In this document: in pieces, positions 52,885 to 61,702 of the stretch
Numbering within the stretch: the first letter of the stretch is position 1
Layout of the letters: each line of letters begins with the position of its first letter
DNA from: a virus
Strand: one strand, 5' to 3'
Length of the DNA stretch: 64,000 bases
IMG/VR virus record: IMGVR_UViG_3300021961_000026
Location: 81,016 to 145,015 of that record
Notes under the pieces: generated by a model
What the model was told of the DNA's origin: nothing
Databases searched by the model: none
The model's input: only the letters and a program-made list of their open reading frames with translations
Position numbers and translations under genes: made by a program

Positions 52885-55800
52885 AAAATTGGACCAATCT
52901 ACATAACCATACCGTCTTCTCCATGCTTGACGGACATGGTGACGTAGAAAAATACCTGTCTAGAGCTAAGGATCTAGGCATGTTGGGATTGGCTACAACT
53001 GACCATGGCAACATTCACTCATGGTTAGATTTTTATGACGCAGGTAAATCTGTTGGGGTAAAGTCAATTCTTGGTTCAGAATTCTATCAAGCAAGAAAAA
53101 CTAGATTTGATAGAGACGAAGAAGAAAGATCTGGCCCAGCTAAAAATGAATGGGAACAAAGAGGTCCCTATCACATAACTATCCTAGCAAAAAATAATGT
53201 TGGGTATCATAATATAATTAAGATGTCTTCTAGATCTTTTTTAGAGGGTTATTATGGCAAGCCTAGAATAGACCATGATTTGATAGCCCAACATAGTGAA
53301 GGCATAATAGTGCTGTCCGGATGCCTAAATGGCGAAGTATCCCAAGCACTGCTTCGAAATGACTATGATTTTGCCTTGATGTCTGCAAAAAAAATGCAAG
53401 AGATAGTTCGGAAAAGAAAACTATTTTATAGAAATACAGGATCATGGTTTAACAGAACAAAGAAAAATCTCAAATCAACTCATTGAGATAGCTCAAAAAA
53501 TTGGAGCTAGAGTAGTCCCAACTGGCGACTGCCACTATGTGCATCAACACGATGCACAGGCACACGACATAATGTTGTGTGTTGCTACAAACTCAAATAT
53601 AAATACACCAGATAGATTTTCTTTCTCTGGCGATGCATTCTATTTGCAATCTTATGATGACATGTCAAGAAATTTCTCTGATGATTGGTTGAGAAATACT
53701 ATGATTGTAAATGACATGGTTGATCTTGATCTTAACTTTGGTCAGATACACTTTCCTAACTTTCCTATTCCAACACAAGAATCTTCCACTGATTACTTTG
53801 AAAGATTGGCTTGGGAAGGTCTTAAGAAAAAATATGGAAGCATTCTTCCTCAACACATTCTCGATAGAGCAAACCATGAAATAAGGGTAGTAAAAGAAAT
53901 GGGTTTCCCAGAATACTTTCTTGTTGTATCTGATTTGGTCCGATGGGCTAAAAATAACGATATACGAGTTGGTTGGGGAAGAGGATCTGCTGCAGGGAGT
54001 GTTCTTTCTTATGCGTTTGATATTACTAATCTAGATCCAATTAGATTCGGACTGATGTTTGAAAGATTCCTTGTTGAAGGAAGAAAGTCAATGCCTGACA
54101 TCGACCTAGACTTTGATGATAGACATAGAGATAAGGTTATCGACTACGCAAGATCAAAGTACGGAAACGATAGAGTTGCACACATATGTACATTTAACAG
54201 AACTGGTGCAAGACAGTCTTTAAGAGATGCTGCACGAGCTTTAGGGTATGATTTTACTGGTGGAGATAAAATAGCAAAACTTGTACCGCCACCGGTTCTT
54301 GGTATATCAAAAAATTTATCTGAGTGCATGGAAGTAGTTGAATTTAAAAATGAGTATGACTCAGATGTAGATTCTAAAAAGATTGTTGATACAGCATTTG
54401 GTCTTGAAGGTCTTGTTAGGCAAACTGGCACACACGCTGCAGGCATAGTTATATCCAAGGGTCCACTTGTAGATTATCTGCCCATTATGCAAAAAGGTAT
54501 AGATAACCCAGTGGTTACACAGTGGGACATGGGAAGAGTGGAGCAGTGCGGCCTGCTTAAAATTGACTTCCTAGGCTTAAGAAACCTTGGCGTTATTGAT
54601 ATTTGCATTAAACTAGTTAAAAAACACAGAAACATACAATTAGATGTAGATCAGATTCCTCTTGATGATTCAAAAACTTTTGATGAACTAAAAAAGGGTA
54701 ATGCAATTGGAGTATTCCAGCTTGAATCTTCTGGGATGAGACAGTTAATGGTTCAACTTCAACCTCAAAACATTGAAGATATCATGGCATTAATTTCTTT
54801 ATACAGACCAGGTCCCATGGGTTCTGGAATGGACAAGCTTTATATTGATAGAAAACATGGGAGATCAAAGGTTATATATGATCATCCTAATTTAGAAAAA
54901 GTTCTTGGTCCATCACTTGGAATTATGTTATACCAGGAAGATGTTCTTGGGGTATCTAGAGAGTTAGCTGGATTTAGTTCCGCAGAAGCTGATGATTTAA
55001 GAAAAGTAATTGGCAAGAAGTTAATGGACAAGATTGCGTTGTTCAGACAAAAGTTTGTTGAAGGATGCATTAAAAACTCTGGCATATCTGAGGACAAGGC
55101 AAATAAAATATATTCTGACATTGAGTACTTCGGTGGTTATGGTTTCAACAGAGCTCACGCTGCAAGCTACGCCATGATTTCTTACATCACTGCGTATTTA
55201 AAAACTAATTATACAGTTGAGTATATGGCTGCATTGATGAGTTCCGTTGTAGGCAATAAGGAAAAGCAGAGCCTGTATCTTTCTGACTGCAGAAAAATAG
55301 GCATTGAGGTTCTTCCTCCATCAATAAATTATTCAGGCATTGATTTTGAAGTAATGGATGATCAGTCAATTATTTTTGGTCTGTCTGCTATTAACGGAAT
55401 TGGGATGGCAATTGCAGAAGGAATTGTTAATTGCAGAGATGCAGACAATCCATACATAAGCATGTATGACTTCTTTAGAAGATGTGACCCAATTATATTA
55501 AAAAAGTCTACCTTAGAACACTTGGCTGCTGCAGGTGCACTAGATGAATTGGTCAGTACCTCTGAAGTAGAAGTTAGCAGAAGATTAGAGTTAGATATTC
55601 TAGAAAAAGAAAAAGAAGAATTGGGAATATATGTAACCAATCACCCTGTAGCTGGTATCTGGGATGCCATTAAAACAAAAGTTACTTCAGAAATTATTGA
55701 CTTGTCAGATATACAGGCAGGTACTCCAGTCAAAGTTGGAGGAATCATTACATCAATTAAAAAGATGACAACTAAAAAGGGTCTTAAGATGTATAAGTTT

Positions 55801-56208
55801 GAGGTTGAAGATATCTCTTCTTCTGTAGAAGTAATCGTTTTCCCAAAAACAGCTAAAGACATACCAGATAATTATCTAGCATCTGGAGAGATTCTAATTA
55901 TAAATGGTTTCCTTAATAAAGAGACAGAAGAAGAAAACTCAACAATTAAAATATTTTATAATTCATCAGAAAAGGTGGACTCAAAATTATTTTCTGGTGG
56001 AAAAGCTATTGTATTTAATTTTCCACATACAATATCAAGCCTTTCATTTAAAAAAATTTATGATATAATTTCAAATACAAAAGGTAATTGTCCTGTATTT
56101 ATAGAGATTCAGGATAATAATCATAAGTTAACATATAAATTTAATATATTATCTTCTCAAAAGATAATACCATTAGTTAATTCAATATTAGAATTGGAGA
56201 CACAATAA
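52881..56208 (+). CDS. dnaE: DNA polymerase III alpha subunit, 1108 aa, one +1 recoding site
   Basis: GTG start 52881 overlaps the zinc-ribbon gene. The PHP domain is visible at NLHNHTVFSMLDGHG and LATTDHGNIHS. CGGA at 53409 (residue 177) breaks the frame; +1 reading gives KENYFIEIQDHGL, the conserved end of the PHP region, and then the palm with catalytic PDIDLDFDD (about 404), THAAGIVIS (about 515), FGGYGFNRAHAASYAMISY and an OB fold (VKVGGIITSIKKM, about 950). Without recoding only 201 residues are made, with no polymerase. Complete apart from this. It is the replicative polymerase of the phage. Confidence 0.93.
53409..53412 (+). other. +1 recoding site 6 (CGGA), in dnaE
   Basis: CGG follows GTT. 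Zero frame stops at 53484-53486. The +1 frame reads GGA AAA GAA AAC TAT TTT ATA GAA, giving GKENYFIEIQDHGL, typical of bacterial DnaE; the Gly matches the usual GxxNYF/YIE pattern. One residue is made from four bases. Confidence 0.95.
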
Positions 56209-56576
56209 TGCCAGCCCCTGGTAGCTTTAGAAATCCAGCCGAAAGAGACTGCTGGAGATACTGTTTTTCATGTTCGCGTTGTTCAGACAAAGGAAAGTTT
56301 GATAAATGTAGATCATGCAGTGGTAGATTTGATCCACGTGGAGTTATAGAGCAGCATCCTGACGATTTCTGCGACTGTAGAAATGGCGTTCTTAGGTGGC
56401 GCACTCAGGAAGGTAGAGTAATTATTACTCGATTTAAAACTAATCCCTTTAAAGGTAAGGTTAATTATGTCAAGAAAACAGAGGATGAAAGAGATTGGGA
56501 TTCCTATGTTAATGACATGAGAGAAAAGATGAATGATCCAACATGGAATCCAATTACAATTGTTGATGAGGACTAA
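56208..56576 (+). CDS. Cys-rich, probably zinc-binding protein, 122 aa
   Basis: ATG overlaps the dnaE stop (TAATG). The N-terminal 55 residues hold ten Cys: RDCWRYCFSCSRC, KFDKCRSCSGRF and FCDCRNG. With nearby His and Arg this suggests two small zinc sites. The rest is basic then acidic and lacks a known domain. Being coupled to dnaE suggests a replication or transcription accessory role. It is not WhiB as such: the exact CxxCxxxxxC spacing is not visible. Confidence 0.68.
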   Translation: MPAPGSFRNPAERDCWRYCFSCSRCSDKGKFDKCRSCSGRFDPRGVIEQHPDDFCDCRNGVLRWRTQEGRVIITRFKTNPFKGKVNYVKKTEDERDWDSYVNDMREKMNDPTWNPITIVDED

Positions 56577-56801
56577 ATGAGCGCTTTAGAGACAGCTAAG
56601 ATAACTAAAGGTAATGTATCTTTAATTCAATATTTGGACGAGAATCCAGAAAAGCATTTTGTTCAGGTTGGAGTAGTTGGACTTTTTGCTACAAAAGAAG
56701 AACTTCTCAACCTGCATACAGTTTTAAACTACTATCTAAATATAGAAAAGTTTTCTGATTGCACTATTAAAATAGGAGAAGAATATGTCACAATTCGCTG
56801 A
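56577..56801 (+). CDS. Small protein, 74 aa
   Basis: Starts directly after the previous stop and overlaps the next gene by 17 nt. Predicted beta strands (HFVQVGVVGLFATKEE and CTIKIGEEYVTI) around a helix suggest a compact alpha/beta fold. Family unknown. Confidence 0.6.
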   Translation: MSALETAKITKGNVSLIQYLDENPEKHFVQVGVVGLFATKEELLNLHTVLNYYLNIEKFSDCTIKIGEEYVTIR

Positions 56802-56955
56802 TGATGATTATATGGAAATAGGTGAAACTGGTTGGGTTCCAGCTGGTCAGGGTACATTTATTAACAAGTATAACGGACATGTTTTAGATGAACTGGGAAA
56901 AGAATATGATAAAGATGGAAATATCATATATGATCCAGAAGATTATAGGAAATAA
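56785..56955 (+). CDS. Small acidic protein, 56 aa
   Basis: ATG 56785 follows AATAGGAGAAG, a good ribosome binding site, and its stop shares a base with the next start (TAATG). The sequence is Asp/Gly/Tyr-rich (FADDDYMEIGETGW, ending IIYDPEDYRK). No family recognised. Confidence 0.6.
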   Translation: MSQFADDDYMEIGETGWVPAGQGTFINKYNGHVLDELGKEYDKDGNIIYDPEDYRK

Positions 56956-57754
56956 TGACAATACAAATAAAATCTTTTGATGATCTAGACTACCTGGAGA
57001 GACTTAGTGTAGTTGATTTCTCTTACTCAAGAATAGATACATATCAACAGTGTCCATCGAGGTATTTTTATACCTACATACAAAAAGAGCCAAGATACTT
57101 TGCAGAAGCAGCGGTTTTGCGGAAACATAGTTCACTCTGTATTGGAAGATACAGTGTCTCATGAAGAACTGCTTCAACATGAAACAATGCTGCAGAAATA
57201 TGAAGAGCATAAAGCTTCATACGATCCTGATAAGAAGATATCTGCAGACTTAATATCAATTGGCAAAGAAATAATTAATGAGTTTTACGACCAATATTCG
57301 TCTACAACTTTTGATGTGTACGAAAAAGAGTATGGTTTTTCTTTTATTATTGGCACTTACAATGTCATGGGTTTTATTGATCGAATAGATATTGTTCGGA
57401 GATACTGTCAATATCATTGATTATAAGACTGGCAAATGGGAAGTCAGTCAAAAAAATATTCACAATAATTTACAGCTAGGCATCTATGCACTAGCTGCTT
57501 CTCTACAGTTTCCAGATAAGAATATATACGCAGAACTTCATTACCTGAGATCTGGGAAAAAGAAGGGTCATCTATTTTCTAAGGATGATATAGAAAATGT
57601 TAAAGTTAAAGTATTAAATAATATTAATGAGATTATGCAGGATACATCATTCCTGCCAACGTCAAATTCAAGAACCTGCAGCTACTGCGAACATGCCAAA
57701 ACAGGGGCTTGTCCTACTGGAGTGTTTAGGAATAAAAAAGCTGCAAAGGCATAA
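56955..57754 (+). CDS. RecB/Cas4-like PD-(D/E)XK nuclease, 265 aa, needing two +1 shifts
   Basis: Three frames must be joined: 56955-57119, then +1 at CGGA 57120 (residue 56), then +1 again at CGGA 57397 (residue 148). The joined protein has every landmark: SYSRIDTYQQCPSRYF (first Fe-S Cys, C33), GNIVHSVLED (the conserved Gly and His), GFIDRID (catalytic Asp), IIDYKTGK (D-x-K at about 155), the QLGIYALA helix and C-terminal CSYCEHAKTGAC (C241, C244, C252). This matches Cas4/AddB-type single-strand nucleases with a 4Fe-4S cluster, used in recombination. Each uncorrected frame is a useless fragment. It is the clearest demonstration of recoding here. Confidence 0.9.
57120..57123 (+). other. +1 recoding site 7 (CGGA)
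   Basis: CGG follows TTG. The +1 frame gives GNIVHSVLED, where Gly and His belong to the conserved GxxxHxxLE motif of RecB-type nucleases. The zero frame ends at 57164. Confidence 0.93.
57397..57400 (+). other. +1 recoding site 8 (CGGA)
   Basis: CGG follows GTT in the frame set by site 7. The +1 frame gives GDTVNIIDYKTGK, the catalytic strand; the Gly fits the DGD turn seen in relatives. Without this second shift the protein ends at 57420. Confidence 0.93.
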
Positions 57755-57757
57755 AAA

Positions 57758-57790
57758 AACCCCCTCGGCCTAAACCGAGGGGGTTAATTT
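57758..57790 (+). terminator. Bidirectional Rho-independent terminator
   Basis: An 11-bp perfect stem AACCCCCTCGG / CCGAGGGGGTT around a CCTAAA loop, with an A tract before and T-rich bases after. It lies between the nuclease gene (+) and the minus-strand small gene that converges on it, so it can stop both transcripts. Confidence 0.9.
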
Positions 57791-57799
57791 ATTTTATAA

Positions 57800-57964
57800 T
57801 CAGAAGTCTGACACAGGCGTGTGGAAAGGCTGGGTGTGATCGACGCTGTTGACGATCTTGATAGCCTCCTCACGCGAGAAACCGTTAGACTCAAACGAGC
57901 TAATTGACTTCTCGTTGAGTTCGATTGATGTCATTTTCTTGATTGTGTTAAGTGTGTTTTCCAT
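57800..57964 (-). CDS. Only minus-strand gene: small protein, 54 aa, leaderless
   Basis: Reads MENTLNTIKKMTSIELNE, then FESNGFSREEAIKIVNSVD. I chose the ATG at 57964 because a strong promoter on the minus strand places the transcription start there; an upstream TTG at 58000 would lie inside that promoter. Its codons are richer in G and C than neighbours. The NGFSREEAIKIV segment resembles a small UBA-like helical unit. It may be a highly expressed early host-interaction protein; function unknown. Confidence 0.7.
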   Translation of the reverse strand: MENTLNTIKKMTSIELNEKSISSFESNGFSREEAIKIVNSVDHTQPFHTPVSDF

Positions 57965-57971
57965 AGTGTTG

Positions 57972-58000
57972 ATTATATCATCCTGTTCTTGGTTCCACAA
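57972..58000 (-). promoter_or_regulatory. Minus-strand promoter, leaderless
   Basis: Read on the minus strand: TTGTGG at 58000-57995, a 17-bp spacer, then TATAAT at 57977-57972 preceded by TGA (extended -10). ATG follows 7 nt later. Confidence 0.78.
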
Positions 58001-58017
58001 CTTTTGAGTGGAAGTAT

Positions 58018-58046
58018 TTGTTTTTTATTTTTTTTTAAACTATAAT
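58018..58046 (+). promoter_or_regulatory. Promoter for the 58081 gene
   Basis: TTGTTT at 58018-58023, 17-bp T-rich spacer, TATAAT at 58041-58046. It runs divergently from the minus-strand promoter. The leader carries GAGAAGGA about 8 nt before ATG 58081. Confidence 0.75.
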
Positions 58047-58080
58047 AGTGTAGGTGTTTTGACCAGAGAAGGATATCACA

Positions 58081-58645
58081 ATGGATCTACATATTGTCAA
58101 GTCAGGAGAGTTTTTTTTATTAAGATCAAAACTTTCTAAGCATCCGAATTTATCGGTCCTCGCAAAGAAAAAAGTTGATACAGAAATAATTGAAGAAGAT
58201 ACAAAAGAGGTAGCCAAAAAACGGCAATGCTTATAAGCATACAAAAAGTGGATTTAGGAAAGATATTAACTTGAATGTTAGATCAAGTTGGGAAGCTAAC
58301 TTTGTTAGAATTTTAAATCTATATAAAATTAAATATACTTTTGAACCAACAGTATTTTATTTTCCAATTAAAAGAGGAACAAAAGGTTACACGCCAGATT
58401 TTTTCTTACCTAAAACTGAAGAGTGGGTAGAGATTAAAGGTTACTTAGATGATAAAAGTAAGATTAAGTTAAAAAGATTCAAAAGGTATTATCCAAAAGA
58501 ATTTGAAAAACTAACCTGCATCATCAGCAAATATTCAAAAAATGCGAAAGAATTTATGGACGAATTAGAAGTTCCTAATATTGTTTTTTATGAAGACATA
58601 AGGAATATGTATTCGGATAGCATATTATATTGGGAAGGCAAATAA
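58081..58645 (+). CDS. PD-(D/E)XK-type endonuclease, 187 aa, one +1 recoding site
   Basis: ATG 58081 follows GAGAAGGATATCACA. The zero frame stops at about residue 51; +1 at CGGC 58222 (residue 48) gives GNAYKHTKSGFRKDINLN, then RSSWEANFVRIL (about 66), KGYTPDFFL (catalytic Asp, about 104) and WVEIKGY (E-x-K, about 117). This arrangement (a KSGFRKDI lead-in and RSSWEAN) is that of common phage nucleases related to homing-type and T7 endonuclease I-like folds. It is the only site with CGGC, not CGGA. It is the first gene of its transcription unit. Confidence 0.85.
58222..58225 (+). other. +1 recoding site 9 (CGGC)
   Basis: CGG follows AAA. Zero frame stops at TAA 58231-58236 region; the +1 frame reads GGC AAT GCT TAT AAG CAT and gives the conserved KSGFRKD lead-in of the nuclease. 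Fourth base is C, so CGGA is not absolute. Confidence 0.85.
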
Positions 58646-58646
58646 A

Positions 58647-59541
58647 ATGTCATCATACAAAGAACAGTATTATTCTTTAGAAGAAAACGAAATGCAAGAG
58701 CTAATTGCAAAAGCAAAAGCTGGATCAATGGAGTCTAAGCAAGAATTACTAAATGTGTTTAGTAATTTCTTAACCAAATACGTATCCTTGTTGTATCACG
58801 GAAGATATAACATATCAGATTATGACATCAGGAGATTTATATCTTTATTTGTCAAAGATTCTTATGTACGTTTTGCGCTCATGAAAAATAATTTAAACAG
58901 CGCTGGATATAAACATGTGGTAGAGGTCATGAGAGGAATACAATACATGGCCAGAAGGTATGGTGAGGAGGAGGATATTAGACACACTGTTGAGTCAACC
59001 TTTTTTCAATGCATCGCCAGATATGAAAGAAGGGACTCGGCAAAAGGGCCAATTCCTTTTAGTGGATTTTTGTACAGTTATTTCTTTTATTTATTGAAGA
59101 AAAATGTTGACACATTCTTAATTGATCAATTAGGAAGAAAGACTTTTCCGCTAGCTCCAGATGAGTCGTCAGATAATAGCGACGATGAACAGGCTGTTGG
59201 ATTTAAAGCAGAACCTAAAGAGCTGACGTTGGAGCAAATGCTATTAACTGATACAATAGATCAATTCTGGGTTCTCCGGAGAAGATGTCTATCATTTATT
59301 TGAAGACCTAACAGTTCAGGAGAGGCAGCTGATAAAATGGAGATTTGTAGATGGAAAAAGATCAAGTGAAATATCAGCAAAAATTAATGAGCATCCTAAT
59401 ACGGTGAGAGAACATATAGAGGAAGCAAAATTTAAGCTAGCAAAAATTATAGAAGCAACAGATCCAGAGCTAGCTAAACAGTTAAACTTAGATGTATTTT
59501 TAACAAAGATGAAAAACAAAAAAGGAAAAAGAAAAAGTTGA
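58647..59541 (+). CDS. RNA polymerase sigma-factor-like protein, 297 aa, one +1 recoding site
   Basis: Residues 1-210 have a sigma-region-2-like helical pattern (FFQCIARYERRDSAKGPIPF, then FLYSYFFYLLKKNVD). The frame then breaks at CGGA 59277 (residue 211); +1 gives GEDVYHLFEDLTVQERQLI and KWRFVDGKRSSEISAKIN, an HTH (region-4-like) ending PNTVREHIEEAKFKL. Without the shift the DNA-binding end is lost. A phage sigma factor would direct transcription of late or middle genes. Stop overlaps the next start (TTGA). Confidence 0.78.
59277..59280 (+). other. +1 recoding site 10 (CGGA)
   Basis: CGG follows CTC. Zero frame ends at 59303. The +1 frame reads GGA GAA GAT GTC TAT and continues 87 residues through the HTH to 59541. 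The restored L-G-E turn leads into a helix typical of sigma region 4. Confidence 0.9.
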
Positions 59542-60053
59542 ATATTCAAACGCTAGAAAAACTTCAGCAAATGTTGACTGAATTCCTAGGTCCACAAATA
59601 CAGGAAGTGATAACCGCATATACTGACCAGTCAACTTCATTTAAATACTTTATAGAAATTCCTGATTCAGACACCATAGATTTGGGACTTGATGCTTTGG
59701 CGTCACTGGTTGCCAAAAGCTCCAATGTTTATGGAAGAGCAGCACGCTTTGCTGGTATGGCTAGAGCTAATTATAAGTTAATAGAAGGAAAATATAAAAA
59801 GGTATATAAATCTTCTAGAGTAGGCAAGAATGAAGCAGAACGAGAAGCAGCTGCTATGGAAGCTGCTGAAGAAGAATACAATGCCCTAATTACATGTGAG
59901 GCAATAGTAAGTTTAGCAGAATCAATGGAGAGTGCTGCTAGAATAGCATCTGAATCTGCAAGAAAACTAATGGATAAAGTTCAGTCTATGCAAATTGCTT
60001 CAGCAAGAGAGTCTAAGGGCTTTTATCAAGAAACGGATTTTTCCACTTATTAA
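59538..60053 (+). CDS. Helical protein, perhaps recombination mediator (UvsY-like), 171 aa
   Basis: TTG start overlaps the preceding TGA by 4 nt. The protein is mostly helical, with an Ala/Glu-rich stretch (EREAAAMEAAEEEYNAL) and ESARKLMDKVQSMQIAS at the end. Size and the RANYKLIEGKYKK pattern recall UvsY-type recombination mediators of T4-like phages, but the match is weak and could be convergence of composition. It neighbours RNase H and nucleases. Confidence 0.55.
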   Translation: MNIQTLEKLQQMLTEFLGPQIQEVITAYTDQSTSFKYFIEIPDSDTIDLGLDALASLVAKSSNVYGRAARFAGMARANYKLIEGKYKKVYKSSRVGKNEAEREAAAMEAAEEEYNALITCEAIVSLAESMESAARIASESARKLMDKVQSMQIASARESKGFYQETDFSTY

Positions 60054-60063
60054 GGGAGCAGAA

Positions 60064-60273
60064 ATGTTTGTCGGTTACTATAAAGCTGTTGGACAGCCTA
60101 AGGAATTTTACTCTGAGAAAAGAAAGTCTTTAGACTTTCCAATGCAAGTGGAGTTGGAGGGACTTAGGTATTTATTAAGCTACGCTATTCAAATTACTTC
60201 TTCTAAACAAGAGAATTCTTTGCATAAGATGGCGCAGGAAAATGGCATAAAACACAATGTTAAAATTGGATGA
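60064..60273 (+). CDS. Small protein, 69 aa
   Basis: ATG 60064 chosen because TAAGGGAGCAG lies 6-10 nt upstream; the longer frame starting in the previous gene is a shadow. It begins MFVGYYKAVGQPKEFY, has a helical middle and basic end. Overlaps the next gene by 17 nt. No family recognised. Confidence 0.6.
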   Translation: MFVGYYKAVGQPKEFYSEKRKSLDFPMQVELEGLRYLLSYAIQITSSKQENSLHKMAQENGIKHNVKIG

Positions 60274-60415
60274 ACCACCAGAAAAGATAGAAACAGCAAA
60301 ACAATATATAGAAAATATTTTAACCCAAATTTCTAATTTAGAAAGAGATTTGTTTTCATATTCTGAAGTAGAGAATATGTTATTAGATATATATAATTTT
60401 GTTGTGTCACATTAA
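60257..60415 (+). CDS. Small helical protein, 52 aa
   Basis: ATG 60257 lies within the end of the preceding gene. It is a mostly helical, acidic sequence (EKIETAKQYIENIL and LERDLFSYSEVENML). It fills the gap before RNase H and has no stop interruptions. Low certainty because of its short length. Confidence 0.5.
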   Translation: MLKLDEPPEKIETAKQYIENILTQISNLERDLFSYSEVENMLLDIYNFVVSH

Positions 60416-60429
60416 GGTAGGTTTATTAA

Positions 60430-60858
60430 ATGAATATTGAAGTATTTTGCGATGGCGCTTCTAGGGGTCAAGGTCAAAAAAGATTTGGCGAAGCATCTTG
60501 TGCTGCCATAGTTTACAAAAATAGAAAAAAGGTAGCTCAGTTCGCAAGAGGATTGGGCCCAAGAACTAATAATGAAGCTGAATATGAAGCTGTTATAGCT
60601 GGTCTCCTAATATGCTCGATGTCAGATTTAGTAGACCCAATAATATATACTGATTCTGCTGTTGTTGCCAACCAGATTAGTGGTAGGTGGAAGTGTAAAA
60701 ATAGTTCTCTTATGCCACTTCTAATGACTGTAGAAGATATTAGATCAGAGTATAATTTTAGGGTTTTACAAGTTCCCAGATCTTTTGTTTGGGAAGCGGA
60801 TGCATTAGCCAATACATTTTTGGATGAGTTAGAATTAAGAAAAAAATATATAGTCTGA
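60430..60858 (+). CDS. rnhA: Ribonuclease HI
   Basis: 142 residues behind AAGGTAGG. The catalytic carboxylates are in place: FCDGASRG (Asp), TNNEAEYEAV (Glu), YTDSAVV (Asp) and WEADALAN (Asp). It cuts RNA in RNA-DNA hybrids, for instance removing primers made by the primase. Length and motifs match bacterial RNase HI. Promoter for the next gene follows. Confidence 0.9.
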   Translation: MNIEVFCDGASRGQGQKRFGEASCAAIVYKNRKKVAQFARGLGPRTNNEAEYEAVIAGLLICSMSDLVDPIIYTDSAVVANQISGRWKCKNSSLMPLLMTVEDIRSEYNFRVLQVPRSFVWEADALANTFLDELELRKKYIV

Positions 60859-60882
60859 TATGTAGTTTTTATCTTGCAACGG

Positions 60883-60891
60883 TGATATAAT
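60883..60891 (+). promoter_or_regulatory. Extended -10 promoter
   Basis: TGA TATAAT in the gap after RNase H; start expected near 60898, before the AAGGATG ribosome binding site of the kinase at 60920. No clear -35. Confidence 0.6.
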
Positions 60892-60919
60892 GAATTCACC
60901 GAAGCAAGGATGTAATCTA

Positions 60920-61702
60920 ATGAAAAAATTTAAAACTAGTCAACCGATTATTATAGGTTTAGCTGGAAAAGCTGGAAGCGGAAAGACATCAGTCGCAGAA
61001 CAGATAGTTCCAAAAGGTTCATTCGCAGAAAAAAAATTTGGAACATATTGGGACCATATATTCTTTGCCCTACCATTATATGAACTCGCCTCAATTAGGC
61101 GATCAATCAAAGGTTTTAACGAAGATAATAGACAGCTATACGCAATACATGAGGTATTGTTTGATATATATGGCGGATCTTCTTTGGGAATTATTCCACC
61201 CTACGAAGAGTTTATCGGTAAAGTAAATGCCCTACACCAGCTGCCAATAGAGCCAGAAGGCATAAAGCCTAGATCTTTCCTACAAAAGGCTGGAGACATA
61301 TGTAGAGACGGACGTGAGGATTGCTTTGCTATGTGGGGTATTATGAAAGCCTCAAAGCTTTATAGGTCTTATTATAAATCTCTAGAAGAAGACTCAGTAG
61401 AGGACCCATTTGCTGTCATCATTTCTGATGTAAGATTTGCTAATGAGGCGGAAGCAATCCTAAAGCAGCCAAATGGATTTGTTGTCTGCTTTGATGCTTC
61501 AAAGGAAACTCTTCAGGACAGAATATATAAGAGAGATGGCCGATTAATGTCAGATGAACAGTTGTCTCATAAATCGGAACAAGAAATTATGCAGGTTATG
61601 AGTATGGCATCTGTTATAATCAATACCGATAATATGTCCCTAGAAGATCAGACTCTAGAGACTCTAAAGCAGATCGGACTTTTGCAGGAGCAAAATGCCT
61701 AA
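60920..61702 (+). CDS. Deoxynucleoside monophosphate kinase-like protein
   Basis: 260 residues from ATG 60920, preferred over ATG 60890 because GCAAGGATG precedes it and the promoter -10 overlaps the upstream ATG. IIGLAGKAGSGKTSVAEQI is a P-loop; FLQKAGDICRDGREDCFA, then VIISDVRFANEAEA and RDGRLMSDEQLSHKSEQE match phage dNMP kinases (T4 gp1 relatives), which phosphorylate dNMPs to dNDPs. It complements the RNR/ThyX/deaminase set. Confidence 0.8.
   Translation: MKKFKTSQPIIIGLAGKAGSGKTSVAEQIVPKGSFAEKKFGTYWDHIFFALPLYELASIRRSIKGFNEDNRQLYAIHEVLFDIYGGSSLGIIPPYEEFIGKVNALHQLPIEPEGIKPRSFLQKAGDICRDGREDCFAMWGIMKASKLYRSYYKSLEEDSVEDPFAVIISDVRFANEAEAILKQPNGFVVCFDASKETLQDRIYKRDGRLMSDEQLSHKSEQEIMQVMSMASVIINTDNMSLEDQTLETLKQIGLLQEQNA

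Noticed and set aside
53409-53412. Classical +1 slippage of the P-site tRNA at a hungry codon
   Set aside because: The preceding codons vary (GAA, CAA, ACA, ATA, GTT, TTG, CTC, GCA, AAA) and most tRNAs could not re-pair in the +1 frame; a fixed slippery heptamer is not present.
56208-56576. WhiB-type transcription factor
   Set aside because: Cys-rich, but the WhiB spacing C-x(n)-C-x2-C-x5-C and the G(V/I)WGG turn are not visible.
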